Assembly (NCBI GenBank): GCA_018649885.1
Contig: JABIHA010000093.1
Location: 1-37,382 of the forward strand
Direction of reading: 5' to 3'
Length of the DNA stretch: 37,382 nt
DNA from: Bacteriovoracaceae bacterium
GTDB taxonomy: Bacteria; Bdellovibrionota; Bacteriovoracia; Bacteriovoracales; Bacteriovoracaceae
Shown here: piece after piece, positions 1-7,968 of the stretch
How the letters are laid out: every line of letters starts with the position of its first letter
Numbering within the stretch: position 1 is the stretch's first letter
Translations under genes and position numbers: made by a program
Notes under the pieces: generated by a model
What the model saw: only the letters and a program-made list of their open reading frames with translations
Told to the model about the DNA's origin: nothing
Databases searched by the model: none

Positions 1-215
1 AATCCTTATATAAGAAACAGTATGGACACGATCCAGATGTAAGGGCCATTCATGCAGGTCTTGAATGCGGCATTCTTCTAGAGAAAATTGGCAAAATGGA
101 TTCAATTTCTTTTGGCCCCACAATTACTGGTGCTCATTCTCCGAGTGAGCAAGTCAAAATTGGGGATGTGAAATTAATGTGGGAGCTTTTGCTTTCGCTA
201 CTTGATTCACTCTAG
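1..215 (+). CDS. pepD: Cytosol non-specific dipeptidase PepD, C-terminal end (partial)
   Basis: The window opens inside this gene; reading from base 3 gives about 70 codons to a TAG at 213-215. The segment HAGLECGIL, followed by SFGPTI and AHSPSEQVKIG, closely matches the C-terminus of bacterial PepD (Xaa-His dipeptidase, M20 family). That enzyme is a cytoplasmic, zinc-dependent aminopeptidase that cleaves a broad range of dipeptides. The Glu in HAGLEC and the His in AHSP belong to the conserved C-terminal metal/substrate region known in the family. The next gene starts 2 nt after the stop, so the dipeptidase is probably the upstream member of the same transcript. Only the tail is visible, so length and the N-terminal active site cannot be judged. 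Confidence 0.85.
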   Translation, partial: SLYKKQYGHDPDVRAIHAGLECGILLEKIGKMDSISFGPTITGAHSPSEQVKIGDVKLMWELLLSLLDSL

Positions 216-217
216 CC

Positions 218-1564
218 ATGTCTGGAAAGCAAAGTCGCCATAGAGAATTTTCTGTATTTCAAATTATTAAATACTCTATCCCGGCATCACTATCTTCTTT
301 AGTCGGTCCACTCGCCTCTGTTGTAGACACATCACTAATAGGACATTTGGGAAGCCATGAGCTTGCTGCCCTATCTTTATGTGTATCGGTGATAGAATCT
401 TTTGGATGGCTTTTAATTTTTCTAGTGCATGGGCCTACAGGAAATATTTCATTTTACCTTGGGCAGAAAAAATATGAAATGGTTGGAAAAACCATAAAGG
501 TCTCACTTTTTTCAGCTCTAAGCACGGGGATACTTGCAAGCATCTTTTTATTTTTCACCATAAATCAAATTTGGGATCTCTATGGTGCTGATTCTCAGCT
601 TAGAAGCCTGGCAACTGATTATATGAATATTCGGCTTTTGGCCCTTCCACTATCAATACTACTTACTTCAATTACTGGAATCCTGAGAGGTCTAGACTTA
701 ATTGTTCGCTCCCTCGTGCTTTCATCAATTACAACAATTTTAAATTTTATCATCTCCTTTATTCTGATTTACCATTTTAAAATGGGACTGGCCGGAGCGG
801 GTCTTGGTACACTGATCTCACTAATCATTGGAGTGGTCTTAGGTTTTGGGCAGTTCTTTATAGGTGAGAGAGCGAGGTTATTTAAATTACATAGTCTGAA
901 CTTTTTTGAGGTAAAAATTTGGAAGAATTTTTCAAAAGATTCCATCTCTCTTTTGGGAAGATCAGCTTTTTTAGTGAGCTCGTTTTTTATTGCCACCATA
1001 GTGGCCACAAGGCTTGGCCATATTCAGCTGGCCACACATCAAATCGTATTACAGCTATGGCTTTTTTCTTCCTATTTTATCGACGGAATAGCCATTACTG
1101 GAAATATACAAGTGGCCTTATTTCTGGGAGAGGGAAATCAGCAAAAATCTATTCACTATATAAAAAAGACATTGGTGATGAGTCTAGGAATAGGACTTTT
1201 CTTTATGCTGGGCTATTTTCTATTTAAGGATTTGCTGGTGGGGATATTTACAACAGATCGTGATATTGCCATATTATTTTCAAATATCTTTTTGCCAGTT
1301 TGTCTTTTCCAGTTTCCCAATGCCTTGGCCTTTGTGACCGATGGGATTGTCTTTGGTCTCAGAAAATTTCATTTGCTAGCTCTTCATATGGGGGTGGGAT
1401 TTGTAATGTTATTTTTACCCTTCACTTACCTGGGTTATTCCAGCAGTAGCCTGACTCTAGTTTGGGTTGCTATGGGAATGTTGAACCTTTTCCGCGCAGT
1501 GTCGGGCTTGTGGATTATTCGTAATTACTTTATCGTTAGTGGTAGTGGTACCAGAAAAATATAA
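218..1564 (+). CDS. MATE family efflux transporter
   Basis: The 448-residue product has about twelve hydrophobic helices arranged in two similar halves. The N-terminal half contains the pattern PASLSSLVGPLASVVDTSLIGHLGSHELAA (shown here only in part: PASLSSLVGPLASVVDTSL), typical of MATE (multi-antimicrobial extrusion) proteins of the DinF/NorM type. These inner-membrane antiporters export drugs or metabolites in exchange for Na+ or H+. A further family feature is the second-half repeat around LGHIQLATHQIVLQ. The length matches the family (about 440-460). The ATG lies 2 nt after the pepD stop with no strong ribosome site of its own, suggesting translational coupling. Its 3' end overlaps the YihY gene by 26 nt. 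The substrate cannot be inferred. Confidence 0.9.
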   Translation: MSGKQSRHREFSVFQIIKYSIPASLSSLVGPLASVVDTSLIGHLGSHELAALSLCVSVIESFGWLLIFLVHGPTGNISFYLGQKKYEMVGKTIKVSLFSALSTGILASIFLFFTINQIWDLYGADSQLRSLATDYMNIRLLALPLSILLTSITGILRGLDLIVRSLVLSSITTILNFIISFILIYHFKMGLAGAGLGTLISLIIGVVLGFGQFFIGERARLFKLHSLNFFEVKIWKNFSKDSISLLGRSAFLVSSFFIATIVATRLGHIQLATHQIVLQLWLFSSYFIDGIAITGNIQVALFLGEGNQQKSIHYIKKTLVMSLGIGLFFMLGYFLFKDLLVGIFTTDRDIAILFSNIFLPVCLFQFPNALAFVTDGIVFGLRKFHLLALHMGVGFVMLFLPFTYLGYSSSSLTLVWVAMGMLNLFRAVSGLWIIRNYFIVSGSGTRKI

Positions 1565-2516
1565 AAAGATATTCAAATCCCTGTTAAAAATACCTGTGTA
1601 TTATGGGCGTTCAATTTGGGGAGGGGCATCCATTTTTTTTAAAGAAAATGGTACTTTTTCTTCCGCATCAGTTTCATTTTATATTGTTCTTGGCGCCTTT
1701 CCGTTAGTGCTTCTTGTGATTACTTTGATAGGGGAGGCATTAGGTGACTATAGCTGGGCCCAAACTCAGATTCTCGAGTTACTCGAAATCGGCTTTCCCT
1801 CGTTGGGTGAAACCATTACCGAAAATCTAGCGAAGGTAATGGAGTTTAGGCTTGTTGGGAAAAGTACCTCGAAGATTTTCAATATCTGTATTCTTTGCCT
1901 TTCATCATTCTCTCTTTTTCAGGCCTTTTTTAAAGGGATATTTAATATTACAAGAGATGAGCATTTCAAGCTTGCCTGGTACAACCTTGAGTCCTTGATG
2001 GGCGTGGCCTTGGTCATATTATTTTTAATCGGAATTTTTGTATTTCCGACCTTTTTGGCCTTCTTAGTAAATATTGCTGAAGGAGAGATAATCACATCTG
2101 CTGATTTAGATATTTTGCCCTTTATAGATAGTATTAGATCTTTTACCAGCTGGGTAAATCTGAGTGGAAGTGTCAATTTGTTGGTAAAGGCCAATATCAT
2201 TCACGGTATTTTTAGCCTGCTCTTTCTTATGTACATCTACAAATGGATGTTTAGAAAAAAGATTAAAAATGTTGATGCCTTTTGTGGAAGTATAACCTTT
2301 GTATTCATATTCATTGCAGGCAAGTGGCTCTATTTCTATTACCTGCTTTATGCCAAAGCGAACCTGGCAAGAAATTATGGTGATTTTTATACCTTAATTG
2401 TGGCGATGCTATGGATTTACTTTTTAACCAACTCATTTTTTCTAGGTGCTTGCATAAGTTATTCTTCGTTGCGTAAAAGTTCTGAATTAGAAGAGAAAAC
2501 TAAGGCGTGCACCTAA
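1539..2516 (+). CDS. YihY/BrkB family inner-membrane protein
   Basis: The 325-residue protein has about six membrane segments. It shows family features: an early FKENGTFSSASVSFYIVLGAFPLVL block (the ASVSFYIVLGAFPL core is diagnostic), a long middle loop, and a C-terminal YGDFYTLIVAMLWIYFLTNS segment matching the YxxxyGsl...lLlWlY pattern of YihY/BrkB proteins. The family was once called ribonuclease BN by mistake; its true role is unknown, with serum resistance (BrkB) the best known link. The start is a GTG within a run of GTG/GTA codons (GTG 1539 or 1545), so the exact N-terminus is uncertain. It overlaps the MATE gene by 26 nt and is followed 21 nt later by the YggT gene, so all three are probably co-transcribed. 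Confidence 0.88.
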   Translation: MVVVPEKYKKIFKSLLKIPVYYGRSIWGGASIFFKENGTFSSASVSFYIVLGAFPLVLLVITLIGEALGDYSWAQTQILELLEIGFPSLGETITENLAKVMEFRLVGKSTSKIFNICILCLSSFSLFQAFFKGIFNITRDEHFKLAWYNLESLMGVALVILFLIGIFVFPTFLAFLVNIAEGEIITSADLDILPFIDSIRSFTSWVNLSGSVNLLVKANIIHGIFSLLFLMYIYKWMFRKKIKNVDAFCGSITFVFIFIAGKWLYFYYLLYAKANLARNYGDFYTLIVAMLWIYFLTNSFFLGACISYSSLRKSSELEEKTKACT

Positions 2517-2537
2517 ATTATTTGCTATATTCTAACA

Positions 2538-2759
2538 ATGATAAGGTTTGTCCTATATATATACATTTTAGTTTTGTTTGTAGACGCAGCTTTAAGCTAC
2601 TTTCCTAGTCTTAATAAAGAGGCGTGGAGACTAAAAATAAAGTTAGTGGCCGACTTCACACTTGATCCCATCAGAAAAGTACTACCAGCGGATCTTCCTT
2701 TTGATATTTCACCTATTATTGCTTTTGTTGTGATTCAACTTATCATGGCACTCTGGTAA
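2538..2759 (+). CDS. YggT family small membrane protein
   Basis: The 73-residue product has two hydrophobic helices separated by a short loop with TLDPIRKVLPADLPFDISPI. This fits the YggT consensus, in which a (T/D)P.lRplr.lip loop is followed by DlSPivallvlq and a final helix. YggT proteins are small inner-membrane proteins; some have been linked to osmotic or potassium stress and, in Gram-positive relatives, to division-plane placement. This is the single-unit form (other members have two copies). It lies 21 nt downstream of the YihY gene, so it is probably the last gene of that run. The ATG at 2538 has no strong Shine-Dalgarno. Confidence 0.75.
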   Translation: MIRFVLYIYILVLFVDAALSYFPSLNKEAWRLKIKLVADFTLDPIRKVLPADLPFDISPIIAFVVIQLIMALW

Positions 2760-2839
2760 TCCCAGTTTATACTGATCCCAGTATAGTTTGTCATACAAGC
2801 AGATACATTTTATCATTTAGTGGATGAAAGGATTTGACT

Positions 2840-3652
2840 ATGGATGGTAAACAAATTGACTGGCTATTTAAGATGGTCGACGAGACGCTTGAGCACTCGG
2901 ATATTAGCTCAGGTGAAAACCCTTTTGATGATGATTTGGAGTTTTCGGCAAAGCCACCCAAATCTCCAGGCTATGTCTTTGCCATTGATAAGAAAAAAAC
3001 AACATTTAAAATTCATGGAAAGGTCGTAAGTGATTTAGCGAAGTTCTATGAGTCACTGGATGGCCCCGCAGAAGATCCCTATATTCAAATTGGAATCAAA
3101 AGTCCTGAGAACAAAAACCTTTCAGAAATATTATATTTTCCTACAGAGTATATAGAATTATCTGAGTCGATTCATCAGTGTACTGATAATTACAGATTTA
3201 CTCTATTTGAAGATTGTACTTTTAATATTGGAGACCCCAACGGCTCCTGGTGGCTATTCAAGGGAAAGCAAAAATTTGAGATTCGCTTTGGTTACCCTGG
3301 TGGGCTTGGTGTTGAAAACTATATTAAACTTGGAAAGCTGGGTGACAGCCTGAGCGCGTGCTCTAAGTTCAAGGCCTCAAAGCTGTTTTTTGAAAAATTC
3401 TTTGAGCTAGAAAATTTTGAAATTAGTGAAAGAAAGATTCTTATAGAGTCTAGCTTTGAAAGTCTTGATGGTTTGAATTTACTGTCTGATATACTTGCAG
3501 GTCGAGCAGAAGTGAGTGCAATCTACGAAATGTTTCACGGACAATTAGAGCCAGGACTATATTATTATTTAAGAGAGCTAAAGACTTTGGCCGATTTTTG
3601 GAAAGTTATTGAACCTGCTTTGGACCGCCCGAGGGATCCCTATCTGGCATAA
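2840..3652 (+). CDS. Conserved-looking protein of unknown function
   Basis: I do not recognise this 270-residue protein. It is soluble, acidic at the N-terminus (DISSGENPFDDDLEF) and has no signal peptide or membrane helix. The middle (about residues 45-190) alternates beta-type segments with aromatic clusters such as GDPNGSWWLFKG and FEIRFGYPGGLG; the C-terminus is helical. The start chosen is ATG 2840, because AAAGGA at 2827-2832 lies 7 nt upstream; the in-frame TTG at 2834 would leave only 1 nt. Its last 47 nt overlap the end of the opposite-strand gene at 3606-4058, so the two transcripts converge. No function is proposed. Confidence 0.7.
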   Translation: MDGKQIDWLFKMVDETLEHSDISSGENPFDDDLEFSAKPPKSPGYVFAIDKKKTTFKIHGKVVSDLAKFYESLDGPAEDPYIQIGIKSPENKNLSEILYFPTEYIELSESIHQCTDNYRFTLFEDCTFNIGDPNGSWWLFKGKQKFEIRFGYPGGLGVENYIKLGKLGDSLSACSKFKASKLFFEKFFELENFEISERKILIESSFESLDGLNLLSDILAGRAEVSAIYEMFHGQLEPGLYYYLRELKTLADFWKVIEPALDRPRDPYLA

Positions 3653-4058
3653 TCGCTGTATATTGGTCTTTACCAAGTAGATATCCAACAACTACAAGCT
3701 GGGCCAGCATTCCCAGTTGATCCTCATCTTCAATGCCGTAGAACTCTTCTATATGTTCAATAAATAATTCGATGGCATCATCTGAGATGTGGGATTCAAC
3801 AATTTTGATAATATCTTCTTGTTCAAGAGAGTTGAAGTGCTCCAAAAAGAGTTTAATTTTTTCAAGGTTTTCTGTTTCATTTATGTCCATAACACCAAAT
3901 ACCATGTGACCAGGGAGACGTAAAATCATAGATGTATGAGGAAGTAGAAAAGATGCCAAATTGGGCCTGATCTTTTGACTCGCGGGGTCAATTATTCCCC
4001 TGCCAAAATGCCTGGAAAGACTATAACTACTTGAAAATATGTACTTTTGTTTTGGCAC
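3606..4058 (-). CDS. Small protein of unknown function, convergent with its neighbour
   Basis: A 150-residue product on the minus strand, not recognised. It has no signal peptide. The first half is basic and may be a small beta domain (PASQKIRPNLASFLLPHTSMILRLPG region); the second half is acidic and helical (LFLEHFNSLEQEDIIKIVESH). It reads against the preceding gene and overlaps its last 47 nt. The furthest start is GTG at 4058-4056, which has no clear Shine-Dalgarno and lies inside the sigma-54 promoter elements of the opposite strand. A shorter form starting downstream is therefore possible. Confidence 0.55.
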   Translation of the reverse strand: MPKQKYIFSSSYSLSRHFGRGIIDPASQKIRPNLASFLLPHTSMILRLPGHMVFGVMDINETENLEKIKLFLEHFNSLEQEDIIKIVESHISDDAIELFIEHIEEFYGIEDEDQLGMLAQLVVVGYLLGKDQYTAIMPDRDPSGGPKQVQ

Positions 4059-4068
4059 ACGGCTTGCT
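4053..4068 (+). promoter_or_regulatory. Sigma-54 (RpoN) -24/-12 promoter
   Basis: TGGCAC at 4053-4058 is followed by five bases and TTGCT at 4064-4068. The GG at 4054-4055 and GC at 4066-4067 are exactly 12 nt apart, as the sigma-54 holoenzyme requires, and all conserved positions of the TGGCAC-N5-TTGC consensus are met. Transcription would begin near 4079, giving a leader of about 65 nt before the ATG at 4144. rpoN itself is in this window (14341-15804). No activator site was identified upstream, where the -24 element overlaps the start of the opposite-strand gene. Confidence 0.75.
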
Positions 4069-4143
4069 TTTATAAGAGCAACCCGGCGGACCTTATGGAT
4101 GGGATTCGCTTTTAGCTTTTTATACAGGAAGTAGGAGAAAGGT

Positions 4144-4479
4144 ATGACACTAGGGCAATGTTTAGAAGAAATTAGACACGTTTATCTCGGTGGGAACCTT
4201 GAGAAAATGACCAAGGTTGGGATGTTTCTCATAAGGGATATCAAAAAAAATCATTACCCTGCTGGAGATTTTCCGCGCCATGGATGGCTAGTACGGATAT
4301 GTGACACAGGACCAAGTGTATCAAATGGGGATGTCAGCATCGGGGTCGATTTAAGTCCCAAGAACAAGCATAGGCCCATAGTTAATAAGCCAGCGCCTGA
4401 AGCAAAGGCATTCGATTCAAATTATTATCAAAAAGTTCTTCAGCTTCGGAAAGAAGCCTATCGAAGAGGACTACTCTAA
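4144..4479 (+). CDS. Orphan small protein, probably sigma-54 controlled
   Basis: A 111-residue soluble product that I do not recognise. The N-terminal 35 residues are helical (LGQCLEEIRHVYLGGNLEKM), the middle carries an ICDTGPSVSNGDVSIGVDLSP segment of likely beta strands and turns, and the C-terminus is basic (LRKEAYRRGLL). The ATG has a good AGGAGAAAGG-type ribosome site at about 4132-4142. It sits alone between a sigma-54 promoter at 4053-4068 and a terminator-like hairpin at 4547-4588, so it is probably a monocistronic, activator-dependent gene. The function is unknown. Confidence 0.7.
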   Translation: MTLGQCLEEIRHVYLGGNLEKMTKVGMFLIRDIKKNHYPAGDFPRHGWLVRICDTGPSVSNGDVSIGVDLSPKNKHRPIVNKPAPEAKAFDSNYYQKVLQLRKEAYRRGLL

Positions 4480-4546
4480 AAAACCCATATTATTTTATAT
4501 TTCCACGGATGGAACACGAGCTACAAGGATGTGGCTAGCGTATCAG

Positions 4547-4588
4547 TGCACGGAGGATCTTATGATCCTCCTGTGTCCTGTGCATTTT
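4547..4588 (+). terminator. Strong hairpin, probable terminator of the orphan gene
   Basis: GGAGGATC (4552-4559) and GATCCTCC (4564-4571) form a perfect 8-bp stem with a TTAT loop. An outer TGCAC/GTGCA pairing (4547-4551 with 4580-4584) continues it across a bulge. TTTT at 4585-4588 follows. The T-run is short, so termination may be partial or the hairpin may have another role in the leader of the next gene. Confidence 0.5.
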
Positions 4589-4650
4589 CCAAAATTGTGG
4601 TAAAATATTGAAAAGACAAGAGGTCTTTGGATTTAAACAGGACGTTTAAT

Positions 4651-5337
4651 ATGGGACTTGGCAGTGGAACTAGCGAAGCCGTTGGAAGTGATGCTCTAAA
4701 AAAGGCCATCGAAAGAAATAGGGCAAAGCGTGCAAAGCGCGACAAGGCTCCTTCAAGTTACAAAAAACAAACTGAGTTAAGCTTATTTTCTCCAAAATCT
4801 AAATCAAAACCTAAGTCGCGACCTAAAGCTAAATTACCACGCTCTCCACTTTCTTTTGATGAAGAAATGGCACCGGTGCCCAGAAAATCAAATCGTTCTT
4901 CTAGGCGCAGTAGACTTGCAGGGATTGAGGATATTGAATTTTCTGGTCCTCTAAGAAAACCGCCTAGAAAGGCACCTGCCTCTATTTCATATCTTGAAAA
5001 GCCAGCTCAAAAGCGAAAGCGAGCGGGTAAATCTGGTTCAAAACTTGAAAAAATATTTGTAAAGCTTGGCTGGGTAAGTTGTCTCGTTTTGGCCTTTCGG
5101 CTGATATTTGCGGGCGGGGGATTACTCGATTTCTACAATATGGATAAAGTTTTAGTTTCAAAGAGTAGGGGACTGGCCAGTATTAAAGAAGAAAATCAAA
5201 ATCTAAAAGATGAAATTATAAAAATACGGACAAATCGCAAGTATCAAAAGAAATTGGCCAGGACTCACTTGGGAGTTATTTCTTCTGAAGAGTACTTGGT
5301 GCTATTTGCAACTGACTCGTCTTTGAAGACCAAGTAA
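4651..5337 (+). CDS. FtsB/DivIC-like septum formation initiator with long basic cytoplasmic tail
   Basis: The 228-residue product has one membrane helix at about residues 137-158 (WVSCLVLAFRLIFAGGG), followed by a short coiled coil (SIKEENQNLKDEIIKIRTN) and a YQKKLARTHLGVISSEEYLVLF ending. This is the layout of FtsB/DivIC proteins, bitopic divisome subunits whose periplasmic coiled coil pairs with FtsL. FtsB itself is about 100 residues; here an extra N-terminal tail of about 130 residues, very rich in Lys, Arg, Ser and Pro, lies in the cytoplasm. ATG 4651 is preferred because CAGGA lies 8 nt upstream; a TTG at 4627 has a site only 3 nt away. The last 62 nt overlap the convergent DUF192 gene. 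Confidence 0.7.
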   Translation: MGLGSGTSEAVGSDALKKAIERNRAKRAKRDKAPSSYKKQTELSLFSPKSKSKPKSRPKAKLPRSPLSFDEEMAPVPRKSNRSSRRSRLAGIEDIEFSGPLRKPPRKAPASISYLEKPAQKRKRAGKSGSKLEKIFVKLGWVSCLVLAFRLIFAGGGLLDFYNMDKVLVSKSRGLASIKEENQNLKDEIIKIRTNRKYQKKLARTHLGVISSEEYLVLFATDSSLKTK

Positions 5338-5833
5338 GTATATCTCCCACTGCCAATTCTTTTGAGATACTAGAGCCCGCTTTGAGCTCTAGTACATGAG
5401 CGCAATAAATTGTGGGAGTTCTGGCAATGGCCGGGGGTTCAGACTTTCCTGGGTGATGGGCCACATTTCTTTCTATGGCCAAGATTTTTAGCTTAGGGCT
5501 AAGAAAAAATATATCTAAATTAAAATAAGTGTCTGGCATCCAAAAGGAGCGATAGCCTTCAGTAGGGTAGTAGAAAATCATCGCCTGGTTTTCTTTGAAG
5601 CTTTCTGCTTTTACTCCACTTAATCCCTGTGTTTGTTGACTTGCTGTCTCGGCCACTATGGTTTCAATGGTTTTGCTTCTAGGCGTTGTAAGAATTCCTC
5701 TTTGGTAGCTAGCCCCCGGATCATACTTGCTTTGGCACGACGAAAGGCTTGCGAATATTATTAATCCGAAAAACAGATTTTTCAGGACTTTTGGGCCTAA
5801 ATCAAACATATCTGGTATATCCTTATTTTTCAT
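5276..5833 (-). CDS. DUF192 family lipoprotein
   Basis: The 185-residue product begins with a hydrophobic signal ending in the lipobox SLSSC (Cys about residue 33), predicting a lipid-anchored periplasmic or outer-membrane protein. The rest fits DUF192: VAETASQQTQGLSG near the start, then QAMIFYYP, SFWMPDTYFNLDIFFLS and a final VGDILTW segment. The WM-x-x-T-x-x-x-LD pattern is the family signature. DUF192 proteins are small beta-rich proteins of unknown biochemical role, often exported. The 3' end overlaps the 3' end of the FtsB-like gene on the other strand by 62 nt. Confidence 0.8.
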   Translation of the reverse strand: MKNKDIPDMFDLGPKVLKNLFFGLIIFASLSSCQSKYDPGASYQRGILTTPRSKTIETIVAETASQQTQGLSGVKAESFKENQAMIFYYPTEGYRSFWMPDTYFNLDIFFLSPKLKILAIERNVAHHPGKSEPPAIARTPTIYCAHVLELKAGSSISKELAVGDILTWSSKTSQLQIAPSTLQKK

Positions 5834-5876
5834 AAAATCATAACCCCAGATGCGGCCCTATGGCGAGGAGTGAAAA

Positions 5877-7652
5877 GTGAGTGTGTTAGAAGGTCTGATG
5901 AGATCTCACAATTGCGGAGAGTTAACAGTAGAGCATGTTGGAGAGGTTGTTACCCTTTGTGGTTGGGTTAATAAGTATCGAGATCTGGGTGGCCTTCACT
6001 TCATTGATGTCAGAGATAAATATGGCCTAACACAACTTGGATTTGATGATTACAAAGGTGATTTGAAAGAATTAAAAAACTGTGCACTAGAGTCAGTTGT
6101 TATGGCGAAGGGACTTGTCCAAAAAAGACCTGATGGTGCCTCAAATAAAAAAATTAAAACTGGTGAAGTTGAAGTTCAGGTAAGCGAATTCAAGCTACTC
6201 AGCCGTGCTAAAGATGTTCCATTTTTTCCTCATGCTGAAGAGATTTTGGCAACAGAGGACTTGCGACTTAAATATCGTTATATAGATCTTAGAACTACAA
6301 AACTTCAAGAAATGCTTACTCTTCGAAGTGATACAGTGATGAAAACAAGAACTTGTATGTACTCAGAAGGCTTTGTGGAAGTAGAGACTCCTATTCTCTA
6401 TAAAACAACTCCTGAGGGGGCCAGAGACTACGTAGTTCCAAGTCGTGTTCATCCAGGCAGAGTTTATGCACTTCCACAGTCGCCACAAACACTCAAGCAA
6501 CTGTTAATGATTGGAAACACAGATAAATATTTTCAAATTTGTAGATGCTTTCGGGATGAAGATTTGAGAGCTGATAGGCAACCAGAATTTACTCAACTTG
6601 ATGTGGAAGTTTCATTTGCCACCGAAGAATATATTAAAAACTTAGTCACAAAGCTTTTAAAAATTTGGTTTAAATTATCTGATGACTTTGTACTGCCTAC
6701 TATGCGCTTTACTGATGCCATGGAGAAATATGGCAGTGATAAGCCAGATACTCGCTTTGGCCTAGAGCACATGATAGTCACTGATGTTTTTAAAGGGTGT
6801 GAGTTTGCTACATTTGCTTCACTTAGCGAAAGTGGTGGGCTTATTAAATCTATGTTTATCCCAGAGTCAGTGGGAAGCTTTAGCCGAAAAATATTAGATG
6901 GGTTTACAACTACTGTGAAGCCATTTGGCGGAAAAGGTGTGGCCTGGTTTAAAGTGTCCGCTGAAGGTAGAACCGGAGGCATATCAAAATTTGTTACCGA
7001 TGAAATATTCTCTAGTCTTGAAGGCCTTGCAAGTGAAAAAGGCAATGGAACTTGGCTATTCTTTGCTGACGGCTCAGAGTCTGTTGCTCATGACTGTGCA
7101 GATGCTGTAAGAAGAGAAATTGGGAAAAAGTTTAATCTATATGGAGATGAGTACAGCTTCTTGTGGGTTAACGAGTGGCCACTACTTGAGCACGATGAGA
7201 AGGAAAATCGATTTGCAGCAAGACACCACCCTTTTACATCTCCTTTTGTCGATGATGTTGATGACTTTTTAAGTCTTGATAATGAAAAACTAAAAGTTGT
7301 GCGAGCGCAAGCCTATGACATCGTTGTCAATGGCCACGAATTAGGTGGAGGCTCAGTCAGAATTTATGACCAGGTTGTACAAAAAGCGATGTTTAAAGCA
7401 CTGGGCATGAGTGAAGAAGAAACTGAGAGGCAGTTTGGGTTTTTCATTGAGGCCTTAAATTACGGCACTCCTCCTCACGCAGGTATTGCTTTTGGAGTTG
7501 ATAGATTAATTATGCTACTTGCAAAAAATGAAAATATTAGAGATGCAATTGCTTTCCCTAAAACAACCTCGGCCACTGATTTGATGGCGCAGGCTCCGTC
7601 CGCTCCAGGAAAGGCCCAGTTAAAAGAGCTAGGTATTTCACTAATAGAATAA
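5877..7652 (+). CDS. aspS: Aspartate--tRNA ligase
   Basis: A full-length bacterial-type AspRS (591 residues). It attaches Asp to tRNA(Asp) in the cytoplasm. Visible parts: the anticodon-binding OB fold (residues 1-110, with GWVNKYRDLGGLHFIDVRD), class II motif 2 with the hallmark FRDEDLRADRQPEFTQLDVE, the bacterial GAD insertion in the middle, and motif 3 with GIAFGVDRLIML. The GTG start at 5877 has GCGAGGAG 6 nt upstream. Leu follows RD in the OB fold, where non-discriminating enzymes such as that of Pseudomonas aeruginosa have His31; this suggests an Asp-specific enzyme, but only as an inference. The DUF952 gene follows 13 nt later and is probably co-transcribed. Confidence 0.97.
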   Translation: MSVLEGLMRSHNCGELTVEHVGEVVTLCGWVNKYRDLGGLHFIDVRDKYGLTQLGFDDYKGDLKELKNCALESVVMAKGLVQKRPDGASNKKIKTGEVEVQVSEFKLLSRAKDVPFFPHAEEILATEDLRLKYRYIDLRTTKLQEMLTLRSDTVMKTRTCMYSEGFVEVETPILYKTTPEGARDYVVPSRVHPGRVYALPQSPQTLKQLLMIGNTDKYFQICRCFRDEDLRADRQPEFTQLDVEVSFATEEYIKNLVTKLLKIWFKLSDDFVLPTMRFTDAMEKYGSDKPDTRFGLEHMIVTDVFKGCEFATFASLSESGGLIKSMFIPESVGSFSRKILDGFTTTVKPFGGKGVAWFKVSAEGRTGGISKFVTDEIFSSLEGLASEKGNGTWLFFADGSESVAHDCADAVRREIGKKFNLYGDEYSFLWVNEWPLLEHDEKENRFAARHHPFTSPFVDDVDDFLSLDNEKLKVVRAQAYDIVVNGHELGGGSVRIYDQVVQKAMFKALGMSEEETERQFGFFIEALNYGTPPHAGIAFGVDRLIMLLAKNENIRDAIAFPKTTSATDLMAQAPSAPGKAQLKELGISLIE

Positions 7653-7665
7653 CAAGAGGTCTAGG

Positions 7666-7968
7666 GTGGAAAAGATTTTTCATATTGCTGATATTGATGA
7701 TTTTAATAAACAAATTAGTAGCGGTCAGTATGTGGCCGCGAGCTTAGAGACGGAGGGCTTTATTCATTGCTCTCAAAAAGAACAACTTCGTTTTGTCAGA
7801 GAAAAATTCTTTAAAGGTGCCACTAATTTACTGCTTTTAGAAATTGACCCCAGTCTTCTTAGCGCAAAGCTTGTCTACGAAACGGCAGATGGTCAGAGCT
7901 TTCCTCATATTTACGGATCTATCAATTCAGACGCTATTGTTAACACTACAAATCTCGATATGGCCTAG
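7666..7968 (+). CDS. DUF952 family protein
   Basis: The 100-residue protein starts with MEKIFHIAD and contains SLETEGFIHCSQKEQL, LLLLEID and FPHIYGSIN. These match DUF952, whose members share ..SL..eGFIHcS.. and FPHlYGpl and were named from sequence only. It is a small soluble cytoplasmic protein with no assigned reaction. The GTG start at 7666 is supported by AGAGG 6 nt upstream. It lies 13 nt after aspS, and its stop shares 4 nt with the stop of the convergent RDD gene. Confidence 0.85.
   Translation: MEKIFHIADIDDFNKQISSGQYVAASLETEGFIHCSQKEQLRFVREKFFKGATNLLLLEIDPSLLSAKLVYETADGQSFPHIYGSINSDAIVNTTNLDMA

Noticed and set aside
919..1227. 102-codon plus-strand frame inside the MATE gene
   Set aside because: An out-of-frame shadow of a well-supported membrane transporter.
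6593..7045. 150-codon minus-strand frame inside aspS
   Set aside because: It is antisense to a conserved enzyme and its product has no recognisable features.
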